The translations under genes and the position numbers were made by a program. 22,010 nucleotides of DNA, from contig DIBY01000010.1 of NCBI GenBank assembly GCA_002415135.1, positions 1 to 22,010 of the forward strand. Reading direction: 5' to 3'. Position 1 is the stretch's first letter; each line of letters opens with the position of its first letter. This stretch comes from Flavobacteriales bacterium UBA5040 (GTDB lineage: Bacteria; Bacteroidota; Bacteroidia; Flavobacteriales; Weeksellaceae). The notes under the pieces were generated by a model. The model saw only the letters and a program-made list of their open reading frames with translations. It was not told the DNA's origin and made no database searches. Positions 14,758 through 22,010 of the stretch are shown piece by piece.

Positions 14758-15261
14758 ATGAAATTAACGGAACCAGAATTTTTAGCACTCATCACCGAAC
14801 ACAAAGGGATTCTTTATAAAGTCTCCAGGATGTACTTTGATCAGTTAGAGGATCAGCAGGATCTGTTTCAGGAAATCATTTTGCAACTCTGGAAATCATT
14901 AGAATCATTTAAAGGAAACAGTCAGTTTTCTTCCTGGATGTACCGAGTGGCTTTAAACACGGCGATTGTCTTCTTCAAAAAAGAAAAAAGAAAACCCGAC
15001 AGCTATACTTCTATCAATATTGATCCGATCGCTTACGACGGTTATAACGATGAAAAAGACCAGCAGCTGGTTCATTTCTACAAAGCGGTTCAGGAACTTA
15101 ATAAAATCGAAAAAGCTTTAATCCTCCAATTTATAGAAGGTTTTTCCGGAAAGGAGATCGCTGAAAATTTAGGACTTTCTGAAGTGAATGTGCGCGTAAA
15201 GACCAACAGAACAAAAATTAAATTACAGGAAATTATAAAAAATCAAGGATATGAATTTTGA
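14758..15261 (+). CDS. ECF-type RNA polymerase sigma factor
   Basis: Using ATG 14758 gives a 167-residue protein; the frame is open further upstream, but that would overlap the TraB/GumN gene and give a non-family N-terminus. Region 2 is seen in LYKVSRMYFDQLEDQQDLFQEIILQLWKSLESFKG and FSSWMYRVALNTAIVFFKKEKR, which hold the core-binding and -10 recognition helices. Region 4 is ELNKIEKALILQFIEGFSGKEIAENLGLSEVNVRVKTNRTKIKLQEII, with the helix-turn-helix that reads the -35 element. Region 3 is absent, as in ECF sigma factors. It redirects RNA polymerase to a specific promoter set. The start is 11 bases after the upstream stop and its end overlaps the next gene by 11 bases, so the three genes are one operon. 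Confidence 0.93.
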   Translation: MKLTEPEFLALITEHKGILYKVSRMYFDQLEDQQDLFQEIILQLWKSLESFKGNSQFSSWMYRVALNTAIVFFKKEKRKPDSYTSINIDPIAYDGYNDEKDQQLVHFYKAVQELNKIEKALILQFIEGFSGKEIAENLGLSEVNVRVKTNRTKIKLQEIIKNQGYEF

Positions 15262-15880
15262 TAATCTAAAACAAAAAATGGATGCTGAAAACATGGACAA
15301 CACTCAGATTCCTACAAATATAAAAGATCTTAAAACCAGCAATATGCCGATTGAAAAAGTACGAAAAACCATGCGCGGTGAAATTATTACGCAACTGATT
15401 AGTATCGTCTTCTTTTTTGCAGTTCCAAGTTTTATAAAAATATACGATTTACCAAAAGCCATTTACTATATTTTAATGTTTTTTACCTGTGTAATGACTT
15501 TGGGATATTTAGCAAAAATGACCTGGTTCCTCACTAAGACCAGAAATCTTAATGCAAATAGCAAAGACACTATCGTCGCTTTCATTCATGATCTAAAATT
15601 AACTTTGGAAGTCTATAAAACTGCCATCATTGCAGGAAGTCTTTTACTGCCGTTATCGATGCTGGCTTTAGTTCTCGGCACCAAATTCACCAATGAAGAA
15701 ATTTTCACCAAAATCATTTTACTCAATATGCCGCCCCTACAACTCATCTTATTTATTGTTGGCTATTTAGCAATTGCGATCCTGTTTTATTATATAACAG
15801 TGATTTGGGCAGACCGTCTTTACGGCGTTCATATTAAACAACTAGAAAAGACTTTGCAAGATTTCGAAGTCGAAAATTAA
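15251..15880 (+). CDS. Four-TM membrane protein, possible sigma-factor partner
   Basis: The 209-residue protein has a polar N-terminus of about 45 residues, then four membrane segments at about 46-64, 68-88, 123-143 and 157-181, and a charged C-terminal tail (KQLEKTLQDFEVEN). It starts inside the end of the sigma-factor gene (11-base overlap), a sign of translational coupling. Anti-sigma factors are often encoded this way, and the cytosolic N-terminal segment (NLKQKMDAENMDNTQIPTNIKDLKTSN) could hold the sigma factor. However, no zinc-containing ZAS motif or FecR-like domain is present, so this remains inference. I recognise no named family. A strong hairpin lies 22 bases downstream. Confidence 0.82.
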   Translation: MNFDNLKQKMDAENMDNTQIPTNIKDLKTSNMPIEKVRKTMRGEIITQLISIVFFFAVPSFIKIYDLPKAIYYILMFFTCVMTLGYLAKMTWFLTKTRNLNANSKDTIVAFIHDLKLTLEVYKTAIIAGSLLLPLSMLALVLGTKFTNEEIFTKIILLNMPPLQLILFIVGYLAIAILFYYITVIWADRLYGVHIKQLEKTLQDFEVEN

Positions 15881-15902
15881 AATAGTAAGCATTGTTTACA
15901 AC

Positions 15903-15937
15903 AATAGCGATTCGGGTTTAACCTGGATCGCTATTTT
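15903..15937 (+). terminator. Hairpin terminator after the sigma-factor operon
   Basis: AATAGCGAT (15903-15911) pairs with ATCGCTATT (15927-15935), and the loop itself pairs through GGTT/AACC, giving a long two-part stem followed by TTTTATTA. The T-run is short and interrupted, so it may be leaky. Confidence 0.65.
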
Positions 15938-15942
15938 ATTAC

Positions 15943-15995
15943 TGAGCCTGCCGAAGTACTCCGACTTTTTTTATGGGTAGCTTCGACTCCGCTCA
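15943..15995. repeat. REP-like GC-rich inverted repeat
   Basis: TGAGCCTGCCGAAG (15943-15956) and CTTCGACTCCGCTCA (15981-15995) form an interrupted inverted repeat (TGAGC and CGAAG ends pair) in the 307-bp gene-free stretch. The word CTTCGACTCCGCTCAGCC is, from memory, a frequent intergenic repeat in Bacteroidota. The rest of the stretch (15996-16100) shows nothing I recognise. Confidence 0.55.
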
Positions 15996-16100
15996 GCCAC
16001 CAATAAAAAAGAGTTCCGTTCAGGCTGGGGCGTGAGATTTTCGCAGCAAACAAGATTCGTTTTTAAAACGGAAGCTTCAGTAATGGAAATCATCTAATTA

Positions 16101-16131
16101 TTGCTAAAAACCCGAAGTTTACGTACTTTTG
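16101..16131 (+). promoter_or_regulatory. Promoter of the TM2-domain gene
   Basis: TTG (16101-16103), a 20-nt spacer, then TACTTTTG (16124-16131) matches the Bacteroidota pattern TTG / TAnnTTTG well. It would give a leader of about 50 nt before the ATG at 16188. Confidence 0.65.
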
Positions 16132-16187
16132 ACAGAGGATCAAATATGCTCATCTATACTTTCAGAAAACTAATCTAAACCAAATTT

Positions 16188-16418
16188 ATGAACAAACATT
16201 ACTTAATGTCAAAAATGAAATCATCTGGAATCGCCTACCTGTGCTGGTTTTTTGTAGGTTGCCATTATGCCTATTTAGGAAGATGGGGTTTACAAATTTT
16301 ATTTTGGATCACCGCGGGCGGATTAGGAGTCTGGTATTTCCTGGATCTATTTCTTATTCCTGGTAAAGTGAACCGGCACAATCAAAGAATTGCCGATCAA
16401 TGCAAGACCTCGAATTAA
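16188..16418 (+). CDS. TM2-domain membrane protein
   Basis: The 76-residue protein matches the TM2 domain: a short polar N-terminus, TM1 (SGIAYLCWFFVGCHYAYLGRWGLQILFW, about 13-40) containing the typical G-x-H-x-x-Y-L-G turn, then TM2 (ITAGGLGVWYFLDLFLIPG, about 41-59) with the characteristic W-Y/F-x-x-D-L-F/I-L-I-P ending. A basic tail follows. The role of bacterial TM2 proteins is unknown. In-frame ATGs at 16206 and 16215 are alternative starts, but 16188 fits better with the promoter. It is apparently monocistronic. Confidence 0.85.
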   Translation: MNKHYLMSKMKSSGIAYLCWFFVGCHYAYLGRWGLQILFWITAGGLGVWYFLDLFLIPGKVNRHNQRIADQCKTSN

Positions 16419-16636
16419 GAGAGGAACAAAATAAATACGGCCGACTGAAAACACTTTAAACTTCTTCTTATTAAAACAAATAACTAATGTTGGACCCTTA
16501 GAAAATGCGGGTTTAAAAAGCAATACTGAACATAATTTTTATTATACAGAATTATAAAAATTCAGCTGCTAAAATCCTATGGTATGTTAATCTACGACGC
16601 CGATTGTGTTAATCTGATGTTAAACTGATCAATTAT

Positions 16637-16668
16637 TTGTTTCAATTTCGGAGTATCTCTTATCTTTA
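16637..16668 (+). promoter_or_regulatory. Promoter of the HPF/RaiA-like gene
   Basis: TTG (16637-16639), a 21-nt spacer, then TATCTTTA (16661-16668) fits the Bacteroidota promoter pattern except for the last base. The leader to the ATG at 16718 is about 45 nt. Just upstream the word GTTAATCT occurs twice and GTTAAACT follows (about 16588-16627), which might be a regulator site. The rest of the 299-bp spacer shows nothing recognisable. Confidence 0.6.
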
Positions 16669-16717
16669 AGAAACGGTACAAAACAACTACCGATTCAACA
16701 TTTAAAATAATTTTTTT

Positions 16718-17032
16718 ATGGAAATACTAATCAATACCGACAATAATATTTCTGCAAGTGCAGAAATGAGATCTTACCTGACAGCCGATTTAGAAGCTTC
16801 ATTTGAAAGATTCGCCGAACATTTAACCCGACTTGAAGTAAAGATCAGCGATGAAAACGGAAATAAGGAAGGTGATAAAGATAAAAAATGTGTACTCGAA
16901 GCGCGCCTTAGAGGCATGCAACCGCTAGCAGTTACAGGTCATGGAAATTCAATCGATCAGGCATTGGCTGAAGCTTCTACAAAAATGAAAACCTCACTGG
17001 ACACGACAATGGGGAAATTAAGAAGTTATTAG
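16718..17032 (+). CDS. HPF/RaiA-family ribosome-associated protein
   Basis: The 104-residue protein has the S30AE/HPF layout: an N-terminal strand (MEILINTDNNISAS), a helix (AEMRSYLTADLEASFERFAEHL), a strand with the characteristic TRLEVKISDENGN, the central CVLEARLRGMQPLAVTGHG strand pair, and the final helix SIDQALAEASTKMKTSLDTTMGKL. Family members bind the small ribosomal subunit and hibernate or stabilise ribosomes in stationary phase. The short length matches short HPF/YfiA-like forms without the dimerising C-terminal domain. It is a single-gene unit with its own promoter and terminator. Family assignment is from fold pattern and is good but not certain. Confidence 0.82.
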   Translation: MEILINTDNNISASAEMRSYLTADLEASFERFAEHLTRLEVKISDENGNKEGDKDKKCVLEARLRGMQPLAVTGHGNSIDQALAEASTKMKTSLDTTMGKLRSY

Positions 17033-17056
17033 AACAAACTCGACCTTCATATTATT

Positions 17057-17085
17057 AAAGACGCTTTTTTTAGAGCGTCTTTTTT
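17057..17085 (+). terminator. Rho-independent terminator after the HPF/RaiA-like gene
   Basis: AAAGACGCT (17057-17065) and AGCGTCTTT (17074-17082) form a perfect 9-bp stem with an 8-nt loop and a following T-run, 25 bases after the stop codon. Confidence 0.9.
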
Positions 17086-17118
17086 CTCAAAAATCACTAG
17101 TCCTTTTTAATCAATCTA

Positions 17119-17742
17119 ATGCTAACGCAACAAGAATTAACCGACGCTTACAAAAAATTTGATGATGCACGAATCACCAAAATAGCCAGGTTTGAATCTA
17201 AAAGTTTACGCCACATTGCGGTTCCCATTCTTGAAAATGAAATCAAGGATCGAAATCTTTCTACTGAATTACTGGATTGGATTAAATTAAAACGAAATTT
17301 TTTCAAAGGTGCTGAACTCTTTGCATTAAAGAGTAAGATCAAAAATTCTACCTGTTCTCATTGCAAAACCAAAAAACAAGCGATATTCGGATTTCATATT
17401 CATCACTGTTCGGTCTGGAATGATCTAGATGACATGCATGTAATTTTATGTGAATCTTGCGGAAAAAAGCTGCGAACAGAATCTTATAAAATTGCTGCTA
17501 CCATGGGTTGGATTTCAAAAACGGGCTTTCTCCGAGTTCCTTACTATCTAATAAGTGAAACAATAGATCGGTTTCAATTTGAAAAAATAAGCAATCAAAT
17601 CATCGAGGATTTTATATTTGAAAACACAGGTTTGATTCGATACCACGGTATTGATAACATTGAAAAGATCCTTGACTTACATAACAAGAACCAAATGCAA
17701 CCCCAAGAAATTACGTTTACTTCCCTTTTTGATTTCATATAA
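17119..17742 (+). CDS. HNH-like zinc-binding protein of unknown function
   Basis: The 207-residue protein has two CxxC pairs, Cys79-x-x-Cys82 (CSHC) and Cys111-x-x-Cys114 (CESC), flanking FHIHHCSVWND (His95-His96-Cys97, Asn101). This spacing matches the treble-clef HNH nuclease arrangement (CxxC, HH, N, CxxC). The usual closing His after the second CxxC is replaced by Gly-Lys-Lys, so catalytic activity is doubtful and a structural or DNA-binding zinc role is equally possible. The N-terminal 75 residues are helical and charged; the C-terminal 90 residues show no motif. There is no signal peptide. The stop lies five bases before the FAD-monooxygenase gene, so the two are probably co-transcribed. 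Confidence 0.78.
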   Translation: MLTQQELTDAYKKFDDARITKIARFESKSLRHIAVPILENEIKDRNLSTELLDWIKLKRNFFKGAELFALKSKIKNSTCSHCKTKKQAIFGFHIHHCSVWNDLDDMHVILCESCGKKLRTESYKIAATMGWISKTGFLRVPYYLISETIDRFQFEKISNQIIEDFIFENTGLIRYHGIDNIEKILDLHNKNQMQPQEITFTSLFDFI

Positions 17743-17747
17743 AAAAA

Positions 17748-19241
17748 ATGTTGCCAAAAAAAATCACAATCTTTGCAAATATGGGAAACGAAAAAACCAA
17801 ATGGACTTTCTGTCCCGACTGTCAGGGTCTCGGCAAACAAAAACGAAGAATCAAAAAGAGTTTGCGACTGCGATACCAGTCAGAGTTGGAAGTCTTCGAA
17901 AAATCTGATGGCGAAGGCGAAGCTCCCGTTCGACCAGTAGCGCAACTCTATATTTGCCCGACCTGCTCAGGTTCTGGATTAATTCCTGCTGAAAATACAC
18001 CGATTCCCGATGTTGAAAATTATCCACATGTTGCCATTATTGGTGGCGGAATTGGCGGCGTAGCTTTGGCGGTCGCTTGTCTGCATCGCGGAATTCCTTT
18101 TACGCTTTATGAACGTGATAATAGTTTTGATGAACGCTCCCAAGGTTACGGATTGACTTTGCAACAAGCCAGCAAAGCCATCGAAGGTTTTGGAATTTTA
18201 AAGTTAAAAAAAGGGATCGTTTCCACCCGACATTTGGTTCACACACCCGACGGAAAAGTCGTTGGCGAATGGGGAATGCGTAAATGGTTGGAAACAGAAC
18301 CCGATTCGAAAAATTCATTAAAGAAAACCAATATTCATATCGCCAGACAATCTTTGCGTCTGGCTTTACTGCAACAACTTGGCGGGAATGAAGCAGTGAA
18401 ATGGGGATATCAACTTCTGGATTTTAAGGAAAATAAAGAGCACGGAATTGACCTCACTTTTCAAGTTGGTGGAACAATAAAAACTGCCAAAGCAGATCTG
18501 GTCGTTGGAGCCGATGGAATACGAAGTGCTGTTCGGAACTTGTTAATTGGCGAGGAAATTTCGCCTTTACGCTATTTGGGTTGTATTGTCATTCTCGGCA
18601 TTTGTCCTTTGTCTGCACTTCAAAATATTGAAAGTGATTTACTGGATTCAGCCACCGTATTTCAAACTGCCAATGGCAATGAGCGGATCTACATCATGCC
18701 TTTTGATTCAGCGTCGGTGATGTGGCAATTGAGTTTCCCAATGTCTGAAGATGAAGCCAAAGAATTGAGTACGAAAGGAACGAAAGCTTTGAAAGAAGAA
18801 GCGATTCGCAGAACGCAATGGCACACTCCAATTCCGCAGATTTTAGCGGCAACTCAGGAAGCACAGATTTCGGGTTATCCTGTTTACGATCGCGCTCTAC
18901 TCACTTCAGAATTATTAGAAAAATTTGGATCTGCAACATTGCTTGGCGATGCAGCGCATCCGATGAGTCCGTTTAAAGGTCAGGGCGCCAATCAGGCTTT
19001 GCTGGATGCACTTTCTTTAGCTCGTGAAATTTTCAAAAATTGCAAACCTGTATCTCACTGGCGAACTACAGGACTCAGAGAAAGCGTCTTAACAACATTT
19101 GAAAAAGAAATGATCAGCCGCAGTTCCACGAAAGTCGAAGATTCCGCCGCCGCTGCAGAGTTTTTACATTCTGAAATTGCACTTTATAAAGGTGATGAAC
19201 CAAGAGGGAGGGTTTTGAAGAGGAAGGATTCTTTAAATTAA
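17748..19241 (+). CDS. FAD-dependent monooxygenase fused to a CxxCxGxG zinc motif
   Basis: The first 75-80 residues of this 497-residue protein carry two DnaJ-type zinc knuckles, Cys22-x-x-Cys25-x-Gly-x-Gly (CPDCQGLG) and Cys70-x-x-Cys73-x-Gly-x-Gly (CPTCSGSG). The rest is a class A flavoprotein monooxygenase: VAIIGGGIGGVALA (Gly99 onward) binds the ADP part of FAD, YERD ends the second strand, VVGADGIRSAVRN is the DG motif near 257-270, and LLGDAAHPMSPFKGQGANQALLDA (Asp401) closes the flavin site. Such enzymes hydroxylate small aromatic or polyketide-like substrates using NAD(P)H and O2; the substrate is unknown. An ATG at 17781 gives an alternative start 11 residues in, and I cannot decide between them. 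It directly follows the HNH-like gene. Confidence 0.88.
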   Translation: MLPKKITIFANMGNEKTKWTFCPDCQGLGKQKRRIKKSLRLRYQSELEVFEKSDGEGEAPVRPVAQLYICPTCSGSGLIPAENTPIPDVENYPHVAIIGGGIGGVALAVACLHRGIPFTLYERDNSFDERSQGYGLTLQQASKAIEGFGILKLKKGIVSTRHLVHTPDGKVVGEWGMRKWLETEPDSKNSLKKTNIHIARQSLRLALLQQLGGNEAVKWGYQLLDFKENKEHGIDLTFQVGGTIKTAKADLVVGADGIRSAVRNLLIGEEISPLRYLGCIVILGICPLSALQNIESDLLDSATVFQTANGNERIYIMPFDSASVMWQLSFPMSEDEAKELSTKGTKALKEEAIRRTQWHTPIPQILAATQEAQISGYPVYDRALLTSELLEKFGSATLLGDAAHPMSPFKGQGANQALLDALSLAREIFKNCKPVSHWRTTGLRESVLTTFEKEMISRSSTKVEDSAAAAEFLHSEIALYKGDEPRGRVLKRKDSLN

Positions 19242-19254
19242 CCTTGACAAGGTT
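19240..19254. repeat. Short palindromic AACCTTG repeat
   Basis: AACCTTG-A-CAAGGTT is a perfect 7-bp inverted repeat starting at the stop codon of the monooxygenase gene. Related AAGGTT words recur at about 19272, 19291 and 19322 in the 137-bp spacer. It may be a small dispersed repeat remnant; it has no T-run that would make a clear terminator. Confidence 0.4.
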
Positions 19255-19378
19255 AGGAACCGCAGTTAGGTGCAAAGGTTAGAAAGCAGAAAAGGTTTAA
19301 ATATTTAAAGGAAAACGTCCTCAAGGTTAAAAAAAAACTCCCCAAAAACAGTATCTTAGTCGGGTAAAATTATTTTCA

Positions 19379-22010
19379 ATGACTCTAGATCAATATCTCG
19401 ATAATCTCAACCAGCGCTATCTTCTTGGCAACGCCACCGAACATACATTTCGGGGAGATTTACAACAACTGCTGGAAACGCTTCTACCAGAAATTCGCGC
19501 CACTAATGAACCGAAAAGACAAAGTTGTGGTGCTCCAGATTATATTTTGACCAAAAAAGAAATCCCCGTGGGTTTTATTGAAGCCAAAGATATTGGTGAC
19601 AAAGATTTGGAAGGTGCCAAAAAAACCGGCAACAAAGAACAGTTCGACCGCTATAAAGCTTCTCTCAACAATTTAATTTTCACCGATTATCTCGATTTTC
19701 ATTTATACCGAGATGGAATCTTCATCACCAAAATAGCCATTGGAAAAGTAGAGAATGGAAAAATAATTCCGTTGGTTGAAAATTTTGCAACCTTCACCAA
19801 TCTGATTAAAAATTTTTCCACGCATGTCGGGCAAACGATTAAAAGTTCAAAAAAACTGGCAGAAATGATGGCGGGAAAAGCGCGTCTTCTTTCCGATGTT
19901 ATTGAAAAAGCGTTGAACAGCGACGAAAACAATAATGAAAACTCTACTTTGAAAGAACAGATGAATGCTTTCAAAGAAATCCTAATTCACGATATCACAC
20001 CGAAAGGTTTTGCTGATGTTTACGCGCAGACGATCGCCTACGGAATGTTTGCAGCAAGACTGCACGACGCTTCTTTGCCCACGTTCAGCCGACAGGAAGC
20101 GGCAGAACTTATTCCGAAATCGAATCCTTTTTTGCGCAAACTCTTTGGATATATTGCAGGTCCCGATTTAGACGATCGCATCAAATGGATCGTGGATGGT
20201 TTGGTAGAAATATTTTTGGCGTGCAACGTAGAAGAAATTTTGAAAAACTACGGTAAATCCACCAAAATGGAAGATCCCATTATTCACTTTTACGAAACTT
20301 TCCTGAGTGAATACGATCCGAAACTGCGAAAAGCACGTGGTGTTTGGTACACGCCGCAACCTGTGGTTAATTTTATTGTGCGTGCCGTGGATGATATTCT
20401 AAAAACAGAATTTAATTTACCGCAAGGTTTAGCAGATACGAGCAAAACAAAAATTAAAGTCGATGTGCTGGGCAAAAAAGTAGAGAAAGAAGTGCATCAG
20501 GTTCAAATTCTGGATCCTGCCACGGGAACCGGAACTTTCTTGGCCGAAGTCGTGAAACATATTCACAAAAAATTTGAAGGACAGGAAGGAATCTGGAGCA
20601 ATTATGTAGAAACCCATTTGTTACCGCGTTTGAATGGTTTCGAACTGTTGATGGCAAGTTACGCCATGGCGCATTTGAAAATGGATCTCCTTTTAAAAGA
20701 CACTGGTTTTAAACCAACTTCGAATGAAAGACTGCGCATTTATTTAACGAACAGTTTAGAAGAAAGCCATCCCGACACGGGAACTTTATTTGCAAGTTGG
20801 TTGAGTGACGAAGCCAATGAAGCCAACCATATCAAAAGAGATTCTCCCGTGATGTGTGTGATCGGGAATCCGCCGTATGCTGTGAGCAGCACCAATAAAG
20901 GATTTTGGATCGAAAATTTAACGAAAGATTATAAAAAAGATTTAAAGGAACGAAATATACAATCTCTTTCAGATGATTATATAAAATTCATTCGTTTTGG
21001 ACAACATTATATTGACAAAAATGGCAGTGGTGTTTTAGCCTACATTTCAAACAATAGTTTTATTGATGGCATCACCCATCGTCAAATGCGGAAACATCTA
21101 TTAAAAAGTTTCGACAAAATTTACATTCTCGATTTACATGGAAATGCTCGAAAAAAAGAAACATCTTCAGATGGAACGGCTGATCAAAATGTGTTTGATA
21201 TTATGCAAGGAGTTTCTATAAATATTTTCATTAAAACAGGAGAGAAAAAAACTAATGAATTAGGAAAAGTATTTCAATATGATTTACAAGGAAAAAGAGA
21301 TTTTAAATATGATTTTTTAAGCAATAATATTTTTAAAAACATTGACTGGAAAAAGTTAGAAATAAACGAACCTAATTTATTTTTTACAAATAAAGTATAT
21401 GATGAAACAGGAAAATATGAAACAGGATTTAAGATTGATGAGTTATTTTTATTAAGTAATTCTGGAATTGCCACGGAATTTGATGATTTTGTAATACGAT
21501 TTCATAAACAAGAATGTATCAAGCAGATTGAAGATTTAAAAGACAAAAATGAAGAAGAAATTATAAAAGAATATAATTTGCCGCAAAAGTCACTAACTAA
21601 AGTTCAAAATTCAATTAAAGATTTACAAAATTCAAATAAAGTTGTTATTACTAAGATTTCATACCGACCTTTTGACGATAGATATTGTATTTATACAGGG
21701 AGAACTAATGGCATTATGGCAAGACCTAGAAAGAACGTGATGAATCATATGATAAAAGAAAATCATGGTCTTTGTTTTTCAAGAGTAGTAGTTGGAGATA
21801 TTGACTGGCGAGATGTCTTTATTTTAGATAAAATAGTTGAAAAAGGGATTATGGCAATGAGAGTTAGTAACAATGCTCCTTTATTCCCTCTTTACCTTTA
21901 CCCCGAAAATACCGGCCAACTTTCTTTAGAAGAAACTTCAGAAAGAACGCCCAATCTCAATCTGGAAATCGTCGCGGAAATTGCAAAGAAAGACACTGTC
22001 CCGCAAAGTG
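19379..22010 (+). CDS. Single-chain restriction-modification enzyme (type IIG / ISP-like), 3' end outside window
   Basis: The frame is open from ATG 19379 to the window edge (877 codons seen). The N-terminal PD-(D/E)xK nuclease is visible as Pro53-Asp54 and Glu68-Ala-Lys70 (GAPDYILTKKEIPVGFIEAKD). A helical linker follows (about 110-330), then the N6-adenine methyltransferase: RGVWYTPQPVVNFIVRAVDDIL (motif X), DPATGTGTFL (motif I, Asp379 onward, SAM binding) and NPPY (497-500, motif IV, catalytic). The C-terminal part, with ISYRPFDDRYCIYTGR near 760, is the specificity region seen in type ISP enzymes. The SF2 helicase of true ISP enzymes (between nuclease and methylase) is absent: residues 75-340 have no Walker motif. 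One chain would both methylate and cut its DNA site. The TRD region is notably AT-rich. A -7-like TATCTTAG (19352-19359) lies upstream. Confidence 0.9.
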   Translation, partial: MTLDQYLDNLNQRYLLGNATEHTFRGDLQQLLETLLPEIRATNEPKRQSCGAPDYILTKKEIPVGFIEAKDIGDKDLEGAKKTGNKEQFDRYKASLNNLIFTDYLDFHLYRDGIFITKIAIGKVENGKIIPLVENFATFTNLIKNFSTHVGQTIKSSKKLAEMMAGKARLLSDVIEKALNSDENNNENSTLKEQMNAFKEILIHDITPKGFADVYAQTIAYGMFAARLHDASLPTFSRQEAAELIPKSNPFLRKLFGYIAGPDLDDRIKWIVDGLVEIFLACNVEEILKNYGKSTKMEDPIIHFYETFLSEYDPKLRKARGVWYTPQPVVNFIVRAVDDILKTEFNLPQGLADTSKTKIKVDVLGKKVEKEVHQVQILDPATGTGTFLAEVVKHIHKKFEGQEGIWSNYVETHLLPRLNGFELLMASYAMAHLKMDLLLKDTGFKPTSNERLRIYLTNSLEESHPDTGTLFASWLSDEANEANHIKRDSPVMCVIGNPPYAVSSTNKGFWIENLTKDYKKDLKERNIQSLSDDYIKFIRFGQHYIDKNGSGVLAYISNNSFIDGITHRQMRKHLLKSFDKIYILDLHGNARKKETSSDGTADQNVFDIMQGVSINIFIKTGEKKTNELGKVFQYDLQGKRDFKYDFLSNNIFKNIDWKKLEINEPNLFFTNKVYDETGKYETGFKIDELFLLSNSGIATEFDDFVIRFHKQECIKQIEDLKDKNEEEIIKEYNLPQKSLTKVQNSIKDLQNSNKVVITKISYRPFDDRYCIYTGRTNGIMARPRKNVMNHMIKENHGLCFSRVVVGDIDWRDVFILDKIVEKGIMAMRVSNNAPLFPLYLYPENTGQLSLEETSERTPNLNLEIVAEIAKKDTVPQS

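Noticed and set aside
17651..17908. 85-codon + strand open frame across the junction of the zinc protein and monooxygenase genes
   Set aside because: It overlaps both supported genes in another frame and has a random, basic composition.
19379..22010. Full defence island (BREX, type I or type ISP with helicase)
   Set aside because: No helicase motif is present in the chain and no further defence genes are seen before the window ends; downstream genes are not visible.

Overview
The window looks like chromosomal DNA of a low-GC member of the Bacteroidota, most likely Flavobacteriales close to the Chryseobacterium/Kaistella group. I infer this from the AT-rich codon use, the near absence of Shine-Dalgarno sequences, -7 boxes of the TAnnTTTG type, and gene families typical of that group. 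No rRNA, tRNA, CRISPR array, transposase or integrase is visible.

Left part (1-3240): a run of short orphan genes, all on the + strand, separated by about 130-200 bp repeats. These have the architecture of integron attC sites: outer R''/R' boxes ending in AAC and starting with GTTA, inner L''/L' arms, a short unpaired spacer and a variable loop. The R'' box before each repeat is complementary to the R' box that opened the same cassette, which is expected if each unit was once a circle. Three sites are nearly identical, one is a different and longer type, and one is a divergent type. Nearly all arm mismatches become G-T wobbles on the bottom strand, the strand that folds and recombines in integrons. 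No integrase lies in the window, so this is either the inner part of an array whose integrase is left of position 1 or an integrase-less attC cluster. The four cassette proteins are a membrane protein, a lipoprotein, a cytosolic duplicated-domain protein and a secreted protein, none of which I recognise. A frame-broken remnant and a fifth orphan lipoprotein gene follow.

Middle part (4013-13604): ordinary chromosomal genes. They are a small two-TM channel with an odd selectivity filter (minus strand), an FAD/NAD(P)-binding protein, a four-TM protein, a secreted TPR protein, a membrane-anchored EEP-family hydrolase, a Gfo/Idh/MocA oxidoreductase, and a VWA protein paired with a MoxR/ChlI-type AAA+ ATPase. 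A clear terminator closes the last pair.

Right part (13605-22010): a TraB/GumN protein, an ECF sigma factor and a four-TM protein form an apparent operon with a hairpin just before the first start codon. Next come a TM2 protein, an HPF/RaiA-like ribosome-associated protein with a good promoter and terminator, an HNH-like zinc protein, an FAD monooxygenase fused to a CxxCxGxG zinc motif, and a large single-chain restriction-modification enzyme that runs off the right edge. GC-richer or repetitive intergenic elements are scattered between genes (about 9447, 11992, 15943 and 19240).
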